Of a stretch of 64,000 nucleotides of DNA, positions 8,936 to 18,241 are shown one piece after another (positions within the stretch are counted from its first letter, which is position 1; every line of letters starts with the position of its first letter). Below the pieces are notes generated by a model. It worked only from the letters and a program-made list of their open reading frames with translations, did not search any database and was not told the origin of the DNA. This stretch comes from JAEUHZ01 sp964552795 (lineage in GTDB: Bacteria > Planctomycetota > UBA1135 > GCA-002686595): assembly GCA_964552795.1 (NCBI GenBank), contig CAZKIO010000007.1, positions 39,548-103,547 of the forward strand, given 5' to 3'. The position numbers were made by a program, and so were the translations under genes.

Positions 8936-11371
8936 ATGGCGATGAGCGCACCGCACGAGGACGCAGACGGGCCGGCGCCCGGGACCGACGCCGGCAGGAC
9001 GGACGGCACGGCCGCGCGCCTGTTCGCGGAGTGGATCGCGGCGTGCGAGGCGGGCGAGGAAGGCGACGTCGACGGTTTCTGCCGGCGCGCCGGCGACGCG
9101 GCGCCCGAGTTGCGACGGCGCATCCGCGCGTTCGCCGTGCTGCGCGACCTGGGCGCGACGCTCGAGCCGACGGCCGCACGGGAGCGCGAGCTGCCGCGCG
9201 TGCACGACGCCTTGGGCCGCTATCGGGACCTGCGTCTGGTCGGATCCGGCGGCCTGTCCCAGGTCTTCCTGGCCTGGGATCCCGACCTGGAACGAGAGGT
9301 CGCGCTGAAGGTCCTGGCGCCCGAGCACGTGCGGATCGACAGCGCGCGCGACTGGTTGTTGCTCGAGGGCCGCACGCTCGCACGGCTCGAGGCGCCCGGC
9401 ATCGTGAAGGTCTTCGAGGTCGGCGAAGCCGAGGGCCGCGCCTACGTGGCCATGGAGTTCGTCGCCGGACCGAGCCTCTCGGACGTGATCGCGGAACTGC
9501 GCGCGCGCCGTGGCGGCGCGGCCGAGCGCACGACGGATGCACGCGTCGCGCGCGCCGCGGACGCGCTGGCCGGCATCGACGCCCGTGCCCGGCTCGCGCG
9601 CTCGATCGCGCTGGCGCTGGCCGCCTGCCACGCGGGCGGCGTGCTGCACCGCGACGTCAAGCCGGGCAACGTCCTGCTGCCCGCTCCGCTCGATCCGCGG
9701 GTGATCGATTTCGGGCTGGCGCACCTGGAGGACGCCGAGAATTCGCTGACGGGCGTCACGCAGAGGCTGGTCGGCACGCCCGCGTACATCGCGCCCGAAC
9801 AGGTCGAGCGCGGCACGACCGGGGCCAGCGCGCTGAGCGACCAGTTCTCGTTCGGCGTGCTGCTCTACGAACTGCTCACGCTCGAGCAGCCCTTCGCGCG
9901 CTCCACGCGGACCCAGACGCTGAGCGCGATCGCGCGCGCGCTGCCCGACCGTCTGCGCGGGCACGACGAGCGGATCCCCGCCGACCTCGAGCAGATCTGC
10001 CTGCACGCACTCGAACGCGACCCGGCCGCGCGCTACGCGTCGATGAGCGACCTGGCAGCCGACCTCGATGCGTTCCTGGATCACCGCGCCATCTCGGTCG
10101 TGCCAGCCGGCCCGGCGCGACGCCTCTGGTTGTGGGCGCGCCGCAACCGCCGCGACGTCTCGATGGCGGTGATCCCGGCCGTGCTGCTCGTCGCGGGGCT
10201 GACCGCCCTGCGGGTGAAGGCATTCCTCGGCGAGCACGAGCGCTGGATGGGAGAGTGGCGGTCCGAGCTGGAGCAGGTCCCCGCGATCGCCGCCGCGGAC
10301 ACGATGGAATCCGCCTACGGACGTGCGGCGCGCCTGGCGGCACGCAGCACGGAGCTCGACGCGAGCCCGTTCTCCGGCGTGTTCGCGGAAGCGACGGCCG
10401 CGCGGCGCGACCAGCTCGTCCGCGGACTCTCCAGGCGCCTGCACAACATCCTGGAGGACGGCTGGTCGGCGTGCGCGCTGTCGCTGAACGAGGATCGCGA
10501 AGCCTCGGAGCAGGCGCTGCTGCGGACGTGGCAGTCGGCGTTGGTCCTCGACGCCGCCCTGTGTCCGGAGTGCGAGGACAACGCCTTCGACCGCGCGCGC
10601 GGCCGGCTCGAACTCCCGGCGGCACCGGCGGGCACGCGCCTGCAGGCCTGGCGGCGCATCCCGGAGCAGGGGCCGGAGAGCCGCCTGCAACCGGTCGACG
10701 TGCTGAGGGTGCTGACGACCGGCACCTACCGCGTGGCCTGGACCGACGCGCGCGGCGCGCCGCTCATGGAGATCGAGACCTGGGTCGAACCCGCCAGCCC
10801 GCGACGCCAGCTCGAACTGCGCCCGATGCCTCCGGGACTCCGCGCGTTGATGGTGCACGTGCCGGCCAATCGGATCGAGTTCCCGCGCGCGCGGTCGGTC
10901 GAGCACGATGCGTTCTGGGTCATGCGGCGCTGGGTGACCCGCCGGGATCTCGAGGAAGGCTTCGGCGACGGTCCGCTGCTCGCCAAGTTCGAGTGGCTGC
11001 GCTCCGCCGCGCAGGACGAGCCCACGGCGTGCATCTCGTTCGCGCAGGCGGCGGCGGCCGCCCGGGCCGCCTCCGCGCGCATGCCGGACCGCAACGAGGC
11101 CATCGCGCTCCACCGCCTGGCGGCGGACCCAGGCAGCGGCATCGCGCCGCTGCCCCCCGGCATCCACGGCGAGTACCTCAGCGGTCCGCGGATCGACCTG
11201 GATCACACGCACCTGTTGTTCCGCCCCGGCGCGCCGGCGCCGGCGTATCCCAGCTTCCGCGGCAGCGGCGGGTACCAGGATCACGTGTTCGCGTTCCGGC
11301 TCGTGTTCTCCGGTCCCGTGTTCTCCGGTCCCGCGTTCTCCGGTCCCGCAGAACCGGCAACCCCAAGGTAG
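8936..11371 (+). CDS. Transmembrane Ser/Thr protein kinase with degenerate FGE-like C-terminal domain
   Basis: An 811-residue kinase. The catalytic domain (about 95-380) has the glycine loop VGSGGLSQVFLAWD, lysine K125 in EVALKVL, HRD at 238-240 in HRDVKPGNVLL, DFG at 258-260 and APE in IAPEQ, so it should be active. One transmembrane helix follows at about 409-426 (VIPAVLLVAGLTALRV). Then come a region of unknown fold, a PEGA-like strand segment (TTGTYRVAWTDARGAPL) and, from about 620, a stretch resembling the formylglycine-generating-enzyme/SUMF1 fold (CISFAQAAAAARAASARMPDRNEA, ending HVFAFRLVF). That last domain looks degenerate and may be a sensor. The last 15 residues are a 15-bp triplication. 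It is paired with the ECF sigma factor upstream. Confidence 0.9.
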   Translation: MAMSAPHEDADGPAPGTDAGRTDGTAARLFAEWIAACEAGEEGDVDGFCRRAGDAAPELRRRIRAFAVLRDLGATLEPTAARERELPRVHDALGRYRDLRLVGSGGLSQVFLAWDPDLEREVALKVLAPEHVRIDSARDWLLLEGRTLARLEAPGIVKVFEVGEAEGRAYVAMEFVAGPSLSDVIAELRARRGGAAERTTDARVARAADALAGIDARARLARSIALALAACHAGGVLHRDVKPGNVLLPAPLDPRVIDFGLAHLEDAENSLTGVTQRLVGTPAYIAPEQVERGTTGASALSDQFSFGVLLYELLTLEQPFARSTRTQTLSAIARALPDRLRGHDERIPADLEQICLHALERDPAARYASMSDLAADLDAFLDHRAISVVPAGPARRLWLWARRNRRDVSMAVIPAVLLVAGLTALRVKAFLGEHERWMGEWRSELEQVPAIAAADTMESAYGRAARLAARSTELDASPFSGVFAEATAARRDQLVRGLSRRLHNILEDGWSACALSLNEDREASEQALLRTWQSALVLDAALCPECEDNAFDRARGRLELPAAPAGTRLQAWRRIPEQGPESRLQPVDVLRVLTTGTYRVAWTDARGAPLMEIETWVEPASPRRQLELRPMPPGLRALMVHVPANRIEFPRARSVEHDAFWVMRRWVTRRDLEEGFGDGPLLAKFEWLRSAAQDEPTACISFAQAAAAARAASARMPDRNEAIALHRLAADPGSGIAPLPPGIHGEYLSGPRIDLDHTHLLFRPGAPAPAYPSFRGSGGYQDHVFAFRLVFSGPVFSGPAFSGPAEPATPR
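11303..11347 (+). repeat. Three tandem 15-bp repeats at the kinase C-terminus
   Basis: The unit GTGTTCTCCGGTCCC occurs three times head to tail; the third copy has one change, GCG for GTG. In frame it encodes VFSGP, VFSGP, AFSGP. The first copy continues the conserved FRLVF end of the FGE-like domain, so the extra copies look like recent slippage. Confidence 0.9.
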
Positions 11372-11377
11372 CACTCG

Positions 11378-11704
11378 ATGTCAACCAGGATCCGCATGGG
11401 CCGGCGCACGCCGGCGGTCAAGAGCGAGGCCCTCAAGGAGGACGCCGAACTCTGGCAGGAGGCGACGCGCCTCGCCGCATGGCTGAGCACGCGCGACCTG
11501 AACGTGCTGACCGCGCCGCAGGTCCTGGCATTCGCGCAGACCGTGCGGCCGGACGCGACGCTGACGCGCGAAGCGGTCACCTACGAGTGGATCTGGGACG
11601 AGAAGGAGCACATGTGGCTCCTGGTCTGCATCGACCGGGCGACGGTCAGCCTGCCGGGCACGAGCCCGATCGACATCCACTTCGACGTCTCGGCGCGCTA
11701 CTGA
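11378..11704 (+). CDS. Hypothetical 108-residue protein
   Basis: I do not recognise this protein. It starts 6 bp after the stop of the Ser/Thr kinase, so it belongs to the sigma factor-kinase transcription unit. The first 20 residues are basic (MSTRIRMGRRTPAVK). The middle is helical and charged (EALKEDAELWQEATRLAAWLSTRDL), and the C-terminal half looks like beta strands rich in Trp and aromatic residues (YEWIWDEKEHMWLLVCIDRATVSL). There is no signal peptide or membrane segment, so it is probably cytoplasmic. A role in regulating or reading out the kinase/sigma pair is possible only from position. Confidence 0.7.
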   Translation: MSTRIRMGRRTPAVKSEALKEDAELWQEATRLAAWLSTRDLNVLTAPQVLAFAQTVRPDATLTREAVTYEWIWDEKEHMWLLVCIDRATVSLPGTSPIDIHFDVSARY

Positions 11705-11744
11705 GCGCGACGCGCCGGACGTGCCGCGCGGGCCCGCGCAGGCG

Positions 11745-11750
11745 TACACT
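11745..11750 (+). promoter_or_regulatory. -10 element of the FAD oxidoreductase gene
   Basis: TACACT ends 6 nt before the GTG at 11757, placing transcription start at the start codon. No Shine-Dalgarno sequence is present. This supports the GTG at 11757 over the one at 11721. Confidence 0.5.
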
Positions 11751-11756
11751 GCGGGC

Positions 11757-12875
11757 GTGGGCACGGAACGCATCGTGATCATCGGCGGCGGGATCGCCGG
11801 CCTCGCCAGCGCGTGGTGGCTGGCGCGCCGCGGCGCGCGCGACGTCGTCGTGGTCGAGCGCGAACCGGTCCTGGGCTCGCAGGCCACCGCGCAGAACGCG
11901 GCGATCCTGCGCACGGCCATGCCCGACGACGCGCTGGAGGACCTGGGGCTGGAGGGCGCGCGGTTCCTGGCCGCGCCGCCGGCGGGGTTCAGCGCCGTGC
12001 CGCTGCTCGATCCGTGCGGCCTGCTGCTCGTGGTGGAGCCGGGAAGCACGGGCGAGCGCGCGTGGCTCGCGCGGATCGCGCGCCGCCACTCCTCGGCTCG
12101 GTTCCTGGACGACGCGGAGCTCGCACGGCGCGCACCGCACGTGCGCCGCGCGGGCGCCCGCGGCGTCCTGTTTCCCGGCGACGGGCGCGTGGACGTGCCG
12201 GCGCTGGTCGCCGGGTTCGAGCGCGGCGCGCGCGCGGCCGGCGTGCGCTTCGAGCTCGGCGCGCGCGTGACCGCGCTCCTGCCCCAGGGGCGCGGCGTCG
12301 CGCTGGCCGACGGCCGGCGAATCGACGCCGGTGTGACCGTGCTGGCTGCGGGCGCGTGGGCCGCGTCGCTGGCACGCGGCGCGGGTTCGCGCCTCGCGCT
12401 GCGGCCGACCCGTCGCCATCTGCTCGTGACGCGACCGGATCCGGCGGTCGATCCGCGCTGGCCGGTCGTGTGGCGCGACGACGATCCGTTCTACGCGCGA
12501 CCCGAGGCGGGCGGCATGCTGCTCTCGCCGTGCGACGAGATCGCGGCCGAGGCCGACACCTTGCGCGCGTGCGCGACCGAGCTCGCCGGCGTGCGCGCCA
12601 AGGCCGCGCGCCACCTCGCGGGAGTCGGCGGGCTGGAGGCCGTGCGCTGGTGGGCCGGACTGCGCACGAACGCGCAGGACGGGCGCTTCACGCTCGGCCC
12701 CGATCCCGACGTGCCCGGCCTGCTGTGGGCGGCCGCGCTGGGAGGCCACGGGATCACGTGCGCCGAGCCCGTCGGCCGCATCGTGGCCGACTGGGTGCTG
12801 GACGGCGCCTGCAGCCATCCCCTCGCGGCCGCGTTCGCGCCCGCGCGCTTCGCCGCCGCGCCGGCCGCGCCGTGA
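11757..12875 (+). CDS. FAD-dependent amino acid oxidase/dehydrogenase (DAO family)
   Basis: A 372-residue flavoprotein of the D-amino-acid/glycine oxidase family. The dinucleotide fold is at the very N-terminus (IVIIGGGIAGLASAWWLARRG, followed by DVVVVERE), which is why the GTG at 11757 is preferred. Other family segments are GRVDVPALVAGFERGARAAG, VLAAGAWAASLA and, near the end, GLRTNAQDGRFTLGPDPDVPGLLWAAALGGHGIT, the usual C-terminal FAD-contact region. It probably oxidises an amine or amino acid with FAD; the substrate is unknown. It overlaps the DinB-like gene by 4 bp (GTGA), indicating an operon. The TACACT hexamer 6 nt before the GTG suggests a leaderless mRNA. Confidence 0.85.
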   Translation: MGTERIVIIGGGIAGLASAWWLARRGARDVVVVEREPVLGSQATAQNAAILRTAMPDDALEDLGLEGARFLAAPPAGFSAVPLLDPCGLLLVVEPGSTGERAWLARIARRHSSARFLDDAELARRAPHVRRAGARGVLFPGDGRVDVPALVAGFERGARAAGVRFELGARVTALLPQGRGVALADGRRIDAGVTVLAAGAWAASLARGAGSRLALRPTRRHLLVTRPDPAVDPRWPVVWRDDDPFYARPEAGGMLLSPCDEIAAEADTLRACATELAGVRAKAARHLAGVGGLEAVRWWAGLRTNAQDGRFTLGPDPDVPGLLWAAALGGHGITCAEPVGRIVADWVLDGACSHPLAAAFAPARFAAAPAAP

Positions 12876-13420
12876 GCGCCGCGTGGGTGTCGGCGCTGCG
12901 CGCGCGGCTCGCGCGCGCGTTCGACGGCTTCGACGCCGCAGTCCGCGCCGCGCCGCCGGCCGCGCTGGCTCCGGGCGCGGGTTCCGCGTGGAGCGTGCTC
13001 GACGTCGCCGAGCACGCGGCGCGCACGCACCGCTTCCTCCTGATCCTGGTGGACAAGATCGGGGAGCGCTGCATCCGGCGCGCTGCGCGCGGTGCCGTGC
13101 CGCCCGCGGGTCCGCCGGACCTCGACGCGCTCGAACGGCTGGGGCGCGGCGAGACGCGCTGGGCGGCCCCCGAGCACATGCTGCCGACGCGGACCGCGGA
13201 CCTGGAGACGATCCGGGCCGAGCTCGCCGCGCAGCGCGGGCGGTGCCTGGGGTGGCTGGACCGGATGCCGCGGGGCGAGGGTCGCCTCCACACGCTGCGC
13301 ATGAGCGCGGCGGGCCCGGACGCGCGCCTGGACCTGTACGGGTTCCTGTGCGTGATCGTGCTGCACCTGGAGCGGCACGAACGGCAGGTGCGGCGGATCG
13401 CGGCGGCGCAGGATTGGTAA
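12872..13420 (+). CDS. DinB-superfamily protein
   Basis: A 182-residue protein with the four-helix DinB/YfiT-like layout. The histidines usual for metal binding are present: His48 and His53 in AEHAARTH in the first half, and His165 and His169 in LHLERHERQ near the end. The stretch ADLETIRAELAAQRGRCLGWLDRMP between them matches DinB_2 proteins. Members include metal-dependent thiol transferases, and many have no known role; nothing here ties it to DNA damage. The GTG start at 12872 overlaps the stop of the FAD oxidoreductase, so the two are probably translated together. Fairly sure of the fold, unsure of the function. Confidence 0.75.
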   Translation: MSAAWVSALRARLARAFDGFDAAVRAAPPAALAPGAGSAWSVLDVAEHAARTHRFLLILVDKIGERCIRRAARGAVPPAGPPDLDALERLGRGETRWAAPEHMLPTRTADLETIRAELAAQRGRCLGWLDRMPRGEGRLHTLRMSAAGPDARLDLYGFLCVIVLHLERHERQVRRIAAAQDW

Positions 13421-13451
13421 GCTCCGCGTCCGATCCCCGGCCGCGCCGCGC

Positions 13452-14372
13452 ATGCCTCCCCACGTCACCGTCGCCATCTGCACGCACGACCGCGCGGCGG
13501 ACCTCGCGCGCTGCCTGGCGAGCCTCGCCGCGCAGACCGGCGTCGCGCGCGCGGAGTGGGACGTGCTGGTCGTGGCCAACGACTGCAGCGACACGACCGT
13601 CGCCGACACGCAGCTGCGCGCAGCCGCCTATGCCGCGCCGTTGCGCGTCGTCACCGAACCGCGCCGCGGTCTGGCGATCGCGCGCAACACCGCCTTGCGC
13701 GAGGCGCGCGGCGACGTCGTCGTATTCGTCGACGACGACGTGACCTTCCACGATGGTTGGCTGGCGAGCTGGCCGGCGACCTTCCAGGACCCATCCGTCG
13801 CGGCGGCGGGCGGCCCGATCCAGCCCGTGTTCCCGCCCGAGGTCCCGGCCGCGTTCGTGCGCGCCGTGATGGCCGACGACCCCGGCATCGTGGGCCACTA
13901 CGAGCACGGCGACCGGCCGTGCCCGATCGTCGCGCGCGGCGCGGTGGCGCACCCGCGCGGCGGCAACATGGCCCTGCGTCGCGCGGTCGCGCTCGACATG
14001 GGCGGCTTCCGCGAGGACCTGGGCTGGGGCAAGCAGCGCATCCCCGGCGAGGAGACCGAGTTCTTCCAGCGCCTCCACCGCCGCGGCGGCACCGTACTGT
14101 ACGTGCCCGGCGCGCGCGTGAACCACCACCTGGACGCGGCGCGCACGAACCTGGAGTACCTGAAGCGCTGGCACCTGGGCTACGGGCGTGCCTCGGTCCT
14201 GATGCGGCCGCGACCGAGCCCGTGGCTGCGCGTGGCCAAGGTCTGCGAGCAGTCGGTGGTGTTCACGGTGTACGGACTGCGCTCGCTCGCGCCTTCGAAC
14301 CGGCTGAACCTGCGCTGCGTGCGCAAGCGCCAGCAGGCGTTGGGGCGCCTGAAGCAGCTCACGGGCTTCTAG
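13452..14372 (+). CDS. Family 2 glycosyltransferase
   Basis: A 306-residue GT-A glycosyltransferase. It opens with VTVAICTHDRAADLARCLASL, has the DxD-type metal site VFVDDDVTFHDGWL at about residues 92-105, the acceptor segment RGGNMALRRAVALDMGGFREDLGWG and the ED motif GEETEFFQRLHRRGG. It should transfer a sugar from a nucleotide sugar on the cytoplasmic side of the membrane, for surface glycan synthesis. The basic C-terminal part (about 245-306, SLAPSNRLNLRCVRKRQQ) could sit on the membrane. A second family 2 enzyme starts 4 bp downstream, so the two act in one pathway. A TAAGCT hexamer at 13418-13423 could be a promoter with a leader of about 20 nt. Confidence 0.9.
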   Translation: MPPHVTVAICTHDRAADLARCLASLAAQTGVARAEWDVLVVANDCSDTTVADTQLRAAAYAAPLRVVTEPRRGLAIARNTALREARGDVVVFVDDDVTFHDGWLASWPATFQDPSVAAAGGPIQPVFPPEVPAAFVRAVMADDPGIVGHYEHGDRPCPIVARGAVAHPRGGNMALRRAVALDMGGFREDLGWGKQRIPGEETEFFQRLHRRGGTVLYVPGARVNHHLDAARTNLEYLKRWHLGYGRASVLMRPRPSPWLRVAKVCEQSVVFTVYGLRSLAPSNRLNLRCVRKRQQALGRLKQLTGF

Positions 14373-14376
14373 CACG

Positions 14377-15194
14377 ATGAAGGCCAGCGTCGTCGTCACC
14401 ACGTACAACGAGCCCGATCGCCTGGCGCTCGCGCTCGAGGGACTCGCGCGCCAGACCGTGGCGCCGGCCGAGATCCTCGTCGCCGACGACGGGTCCGGCC
14501 CGGAGACGGCCGCGGTCGTCGAGGCTTATCGCGGGCGTCTCGCCGGCCGCTGCGAACACGTCTGGCACCCCGACGAGGGTTTCCGCAAGGGAGCGATCTG
14601 CAACGCCGCCGTGCGCCGTTCCACCGGCGACCAGTTGCTCTTCCTGGACGGCGACAGCATTCCCGCGCGGCACTGGGTCGAGGACCACCTGCGCGCGGCA
14701 CACCGCGCCGACGTGCGCTGCGGTCGCCGGGTCAAGCTCGGGCCGCGGATCTCCGCGCGCGTCGACGCCGCGATGGTGCAGAGCGGCGCGCTCGAGCGGC
14801 TGCTGGGCCCCACGCTCGCCAGCGCGCTGGAGGGCGATACGCGCCGCTGGACGCTCGGCATCCGCCTGCCCGTCTGGCTGGCGACCGCGCTGCACCCGCG
14901 CCCGCGCAAGCTGATGGGCGTCAACTTCGCGCTGACGCGCGCCGCGTACGAGAAGGTCAACGGCTACGACTCCGCCTGGCCCGCGCGCCGCGAGGACCGC
15001 GACCTGGAACTGCGGCTCCTGCGCGCGGGCTGCACGTTCGCCGCGCTGCTGCAACGCGCGGTGGTGCACCACCTGCACCACGAGGAGCGCCCCACGCCCG
15101 AGGCGACCGAGCGGCGCGTGCGCGAGGAGGAGGCCGCATCGCGCGTGCGCTGCGCGGACGGCCTCGTGCCGGCGGCCGCGCAGCGCTCGCGCGC

Positions 15195-15198
<4 letters not shown>
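14377..15198 (+). CDS. Family 2 glycosyltransferase with galactosyltransferase-type C-terminal motif
   Basis: A 273-residue GT-A enzyme. It begins SVVVTTYNEPDRLALALEGL, then LVADDGSGPET, HPDEGFRKGAICNAAV and the metal-binding LFLDGDSIPARHWV at about residues 86-99. The later part, MGVNFALTRAAYEKVNGYD followed by REDRDLELRLLRAG, matches the C-terminal domain of N-terminal-galactosyltransferase-like enzymes (chondroitin polymerase KfoC type). It starts 4 bp after the preceding glycosyltransferase and probably acts in the same surface-polysaccharide pathway; donor and acceptor are unknown. Its 3' end overlaps the convergent thiC gene by 4 bp. Confidence 0.9.
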
Positions 15199-16808
<1,610 letters not shown>

Positions 16809-16814
16809 GAGCCT

Positions 16815-16893
16815 TTCCTACGCCGGCATGACCCGGATCAGGTTCGAGGGGTGCATCTCAGGAGCGCACGTCGCGCCCCGCCCCCAGCTTGGA
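16815..16893 (-). promoter_or_regulatory. TPP (THI-box) riboswitch upstream of thiC
   Basis: Read on the minus strand, the leader holds the conserved THI-box elements in order: a G-rich 5' side, a hairpin (GGGCGC/GCGCTC), CTGAGA followed by TGCACCC, the core TCGAACCTGATCCGGGT, then CATGCCGGCGTAGGAAAG. These are the pyrimidine- and pyrophosphate-binding helices of the thiamine pyrophosphate aptamer. The element ends about 6 nt before the thiC ATG, so control is probably at translation initiation by hiding the start region. The edges are approximate. Confidence 0.95.
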
Positions 16894-16970
16894 GTTCTTC
16901 TTCAGTGCGCGACCCGCGGCCGCGCGCCTGCAGGGTAGCGCGTGCGGCACCATCCCGACACCCTCGCGGT

Positions 16971-17603
16971 TCAGCGCGCGCGTGCGCGCTCCACGACGCG
17001 CCACATGTACCAGCACGCGACGCTGCGCAGCGGCCGCCAGCGCTCGGCGCGGCGCTCGACGGCGGCGGGACCCGGCCGCGCGCGGAGCGCGTCGAGGATG
17101 CGCACGCCCTCCTGGACGCCCAGGTCCCCCGGCGCCAGCACGTCGAGCCGGCCCAGCCCGAACATCAGGAACATCTGCGCGCTCCACACGCCGATGCCGC
17201 GCACCTGCGTCAGCGCCTCGACGACCTCGTCGTCGGTCCGGCGCGCCAGGCCGCGCAGCGCGAGCCGCCCGTCCTGGACGCGCGCGGCCAGGTCGCGCAG
17301 CGCCGCGATCTTGGGCGCGGACAGGCCCGCGGCACGCAGTTCGCGGTCGCCGAGCGCGGACAGCTCCGCCGCGCCGGGAAACCGCGGCCCGGGCGTCAGC
17401 GCGCAGACGCGGGCGTGGATCGTCTGTGCGGCACGCGTCGCCAGTTGCTGGGAGACGATGGTGCGCGCGAGCAGGCCGTAGCGCCCCATCCGTCGTCGGC
17501 CCTGGTCGGGGAAACCGGGGAACGGCGGCAGTCCCACCATGGCCGCCGCCAGCGCCGGATCGGCGCGCCGCAGGTCCCGCATCTGGGCCGGCGTGGGCTT
17601 CAC
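16971..17603 (-). CDS. AlkA/Mag-type DNA-3-methyladenine glycosylase
   Basis: A helix-hairpin-helix base-excision glycosylase of about 210 residues. The segment LARTIVSQQLATRAAQTIHARV matches the first conserved block of the AlkA family. The hairpin is LTQVRGIGVWSAQMFLMFGLGRLDVLAPGDLGVQEG: the LxGIGxWxA motif followed by the catalytic Asp in GDLG. It removes alkylated bases from DNA. The start is uncertain: GTG at 17603 is used here, but GTG at 17642 and ATG at 17582 are in frame. The C-terminal RSVACWYMWRVVE is also typical. It lies upstream of thiC on the same strand, but the riboswitch between them makes separate transcription likely. Confidence 0.85.
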   Translation of the reverse strand: MKPTPAQMRDLRRADPALAAAMVGLPPFPGFPDQGRRRMGRYGLLARTIVSQQLATRAAQTIHARVCALTPGPRFPGAAELSALGDRELRAAGLSAPKIAALRDLAARVQDGRLALRGLARRTDDEVVEALTQVRGIGVWSAQMFLMFGLGRLDVLAPGDLGVQEGVRILDALRARPGPAAVERRAERWRPLRSVACWYMWRVVERARAR

Positions 17604-17684
17604 GGGCCGCCACCGCGGCCGGGGAGAAATGCAGCGCCCCACCCGGGGCGGATGGGGCGCGCACGGAGGGTTCCGGACGCGGAA

Positions 17685-17933
17685 CTAGTCGTCGTCGTCC
17701 TCGTCGTCGTCGTCGTCCCAGCCGTCGTCGTCGTCATCGTCGTCATCGTCGTCGTCGAGGTCGTCGTCGTCCTCGTCGTCCTCGTCCTCGTCGTCGTCCT
17801 CGTCGTCGTCGTCGAAGTCGAAGTCCACGTCGAAGTCGTCAGAGGCGAAGAGGGTGGAAGCGGGGCGGACGCGCTCGGCCTCGAGCACGGAGCCCGTGGC
17901 GACGAGGTGCGCGAAGCGATCGAGTGTGCGCAT
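17685..17933 (-). CDS. Small protein with a poly-aspartate tail
   Basis: An 82-residue protein. The first 31 residues are ordinary (MRTLDRFAHLVATGSVLEAE...), and the last 51 are almost only Asp with a few Glu, Phe, Val, Leu, Gly and Trp, broken by DFDVDFDF and a single GW. The tail is encoded by GAC/GAT/GAG codons, so the DNA is a near-perfect triplet tract from about 17688 to 17830. I do not recognise a family. Such a tail could bind calcium or other cations or mimic nucleic acid; this is inference. It lies on the same strand as the AlkA-like gene, 81 bp upstream of it. An in-frame ATG at 18068 would give 127 residues but adds a Pro/Arg-rich extension that looks non-coding. Confidence 0.6.
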   Translation of the reverse strand: MRTLDRFAHLVATGSVLEAERVRPASTLFASDDFDVDFDFDDDDEDDDEDEDDEDDDDLDDDDDDDDDDDGWDDDDDEDDDD

Positions 17934-18089
17934 GACTGGTTTCGCGGGAGGGGGGGGATGTGGTCCGGCGGGTCGGCGCCGGGCGGTTGTTCGGGACGTT
18001 CGTGGCCAGGGTCGGCGCGCTCGCGCTCGTCGTGGAGGCCCGGTCGGTCGGAGGGTGATTTTCTCCATGCCGTCTCGCGCCGACGCAAG

Positions 18090-18125
18090 AAAAAAAAATC
18101 CCCCCGGCGGCGGCGCCGCGCCGCC
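18090..18125 (-). terminator. Terminator-like hairpin plus T run, with no obvious gene before it
   Basis: On the minus strand GGCGGC and GCCGCC (18106-18125) form a 6-bp stem with an 8-nt loop, followed by G-rich sequence and nine T residues (18090-18098). The spacer between stem and T run is longer than usual. No minus-strand gene lies upstream, so it could stop antisense transcription out of the glutamine synthetase gene. Confidence 0.35.
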
Positions 18126-18133
18126 CGCGCGCC

Positions 18134-18162
18134 TTGAGTCCCCGTCGGGGCGCCGCTAGGTT
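18134..18162 (+). promoter_or_regulatory. Sigma-70-type promoter of the glutamine synthetase gene
   Basis: TTGAGT (18134-18139) and TAGGTT (18157-18162) are separated by 17 bp. The predicted start is near 18169, giving a leader of about 73 nt to the ATG at 18242. Confidence 0.55.
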
Positions 18163-18241
18163 CACCCGCGACCGGGCAGGCGCGGCCGCCGCCGCTCGGA
18201 CGCCCCCGCCGCCCCCCCTGCCCCTGCGCGCCCCCCCGTCC

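Larger units (their letters stand above)
17934..18241. other. Intergenic region between the poly-Asp gene and glutamine synthetase
   Basis: This 308-bp divergent region holds the glutamine synthetase promoter (18134-18162) and a minus-strand hairpin followed by nine T residues (18090-18125). I see no further gene or conserved RNA in it. The long G runs near 17950 and C runs near 18215 are plain simple sequence. Confidence 0.6.

Noticed and set aside
17685..17935. Triplet GTC/GTCGTC tract considered as a CRISPR or minisatellite array
   Set aside because: There are no spacers. The tract is in frame with a small protein and is plain trinucleotide repetition.
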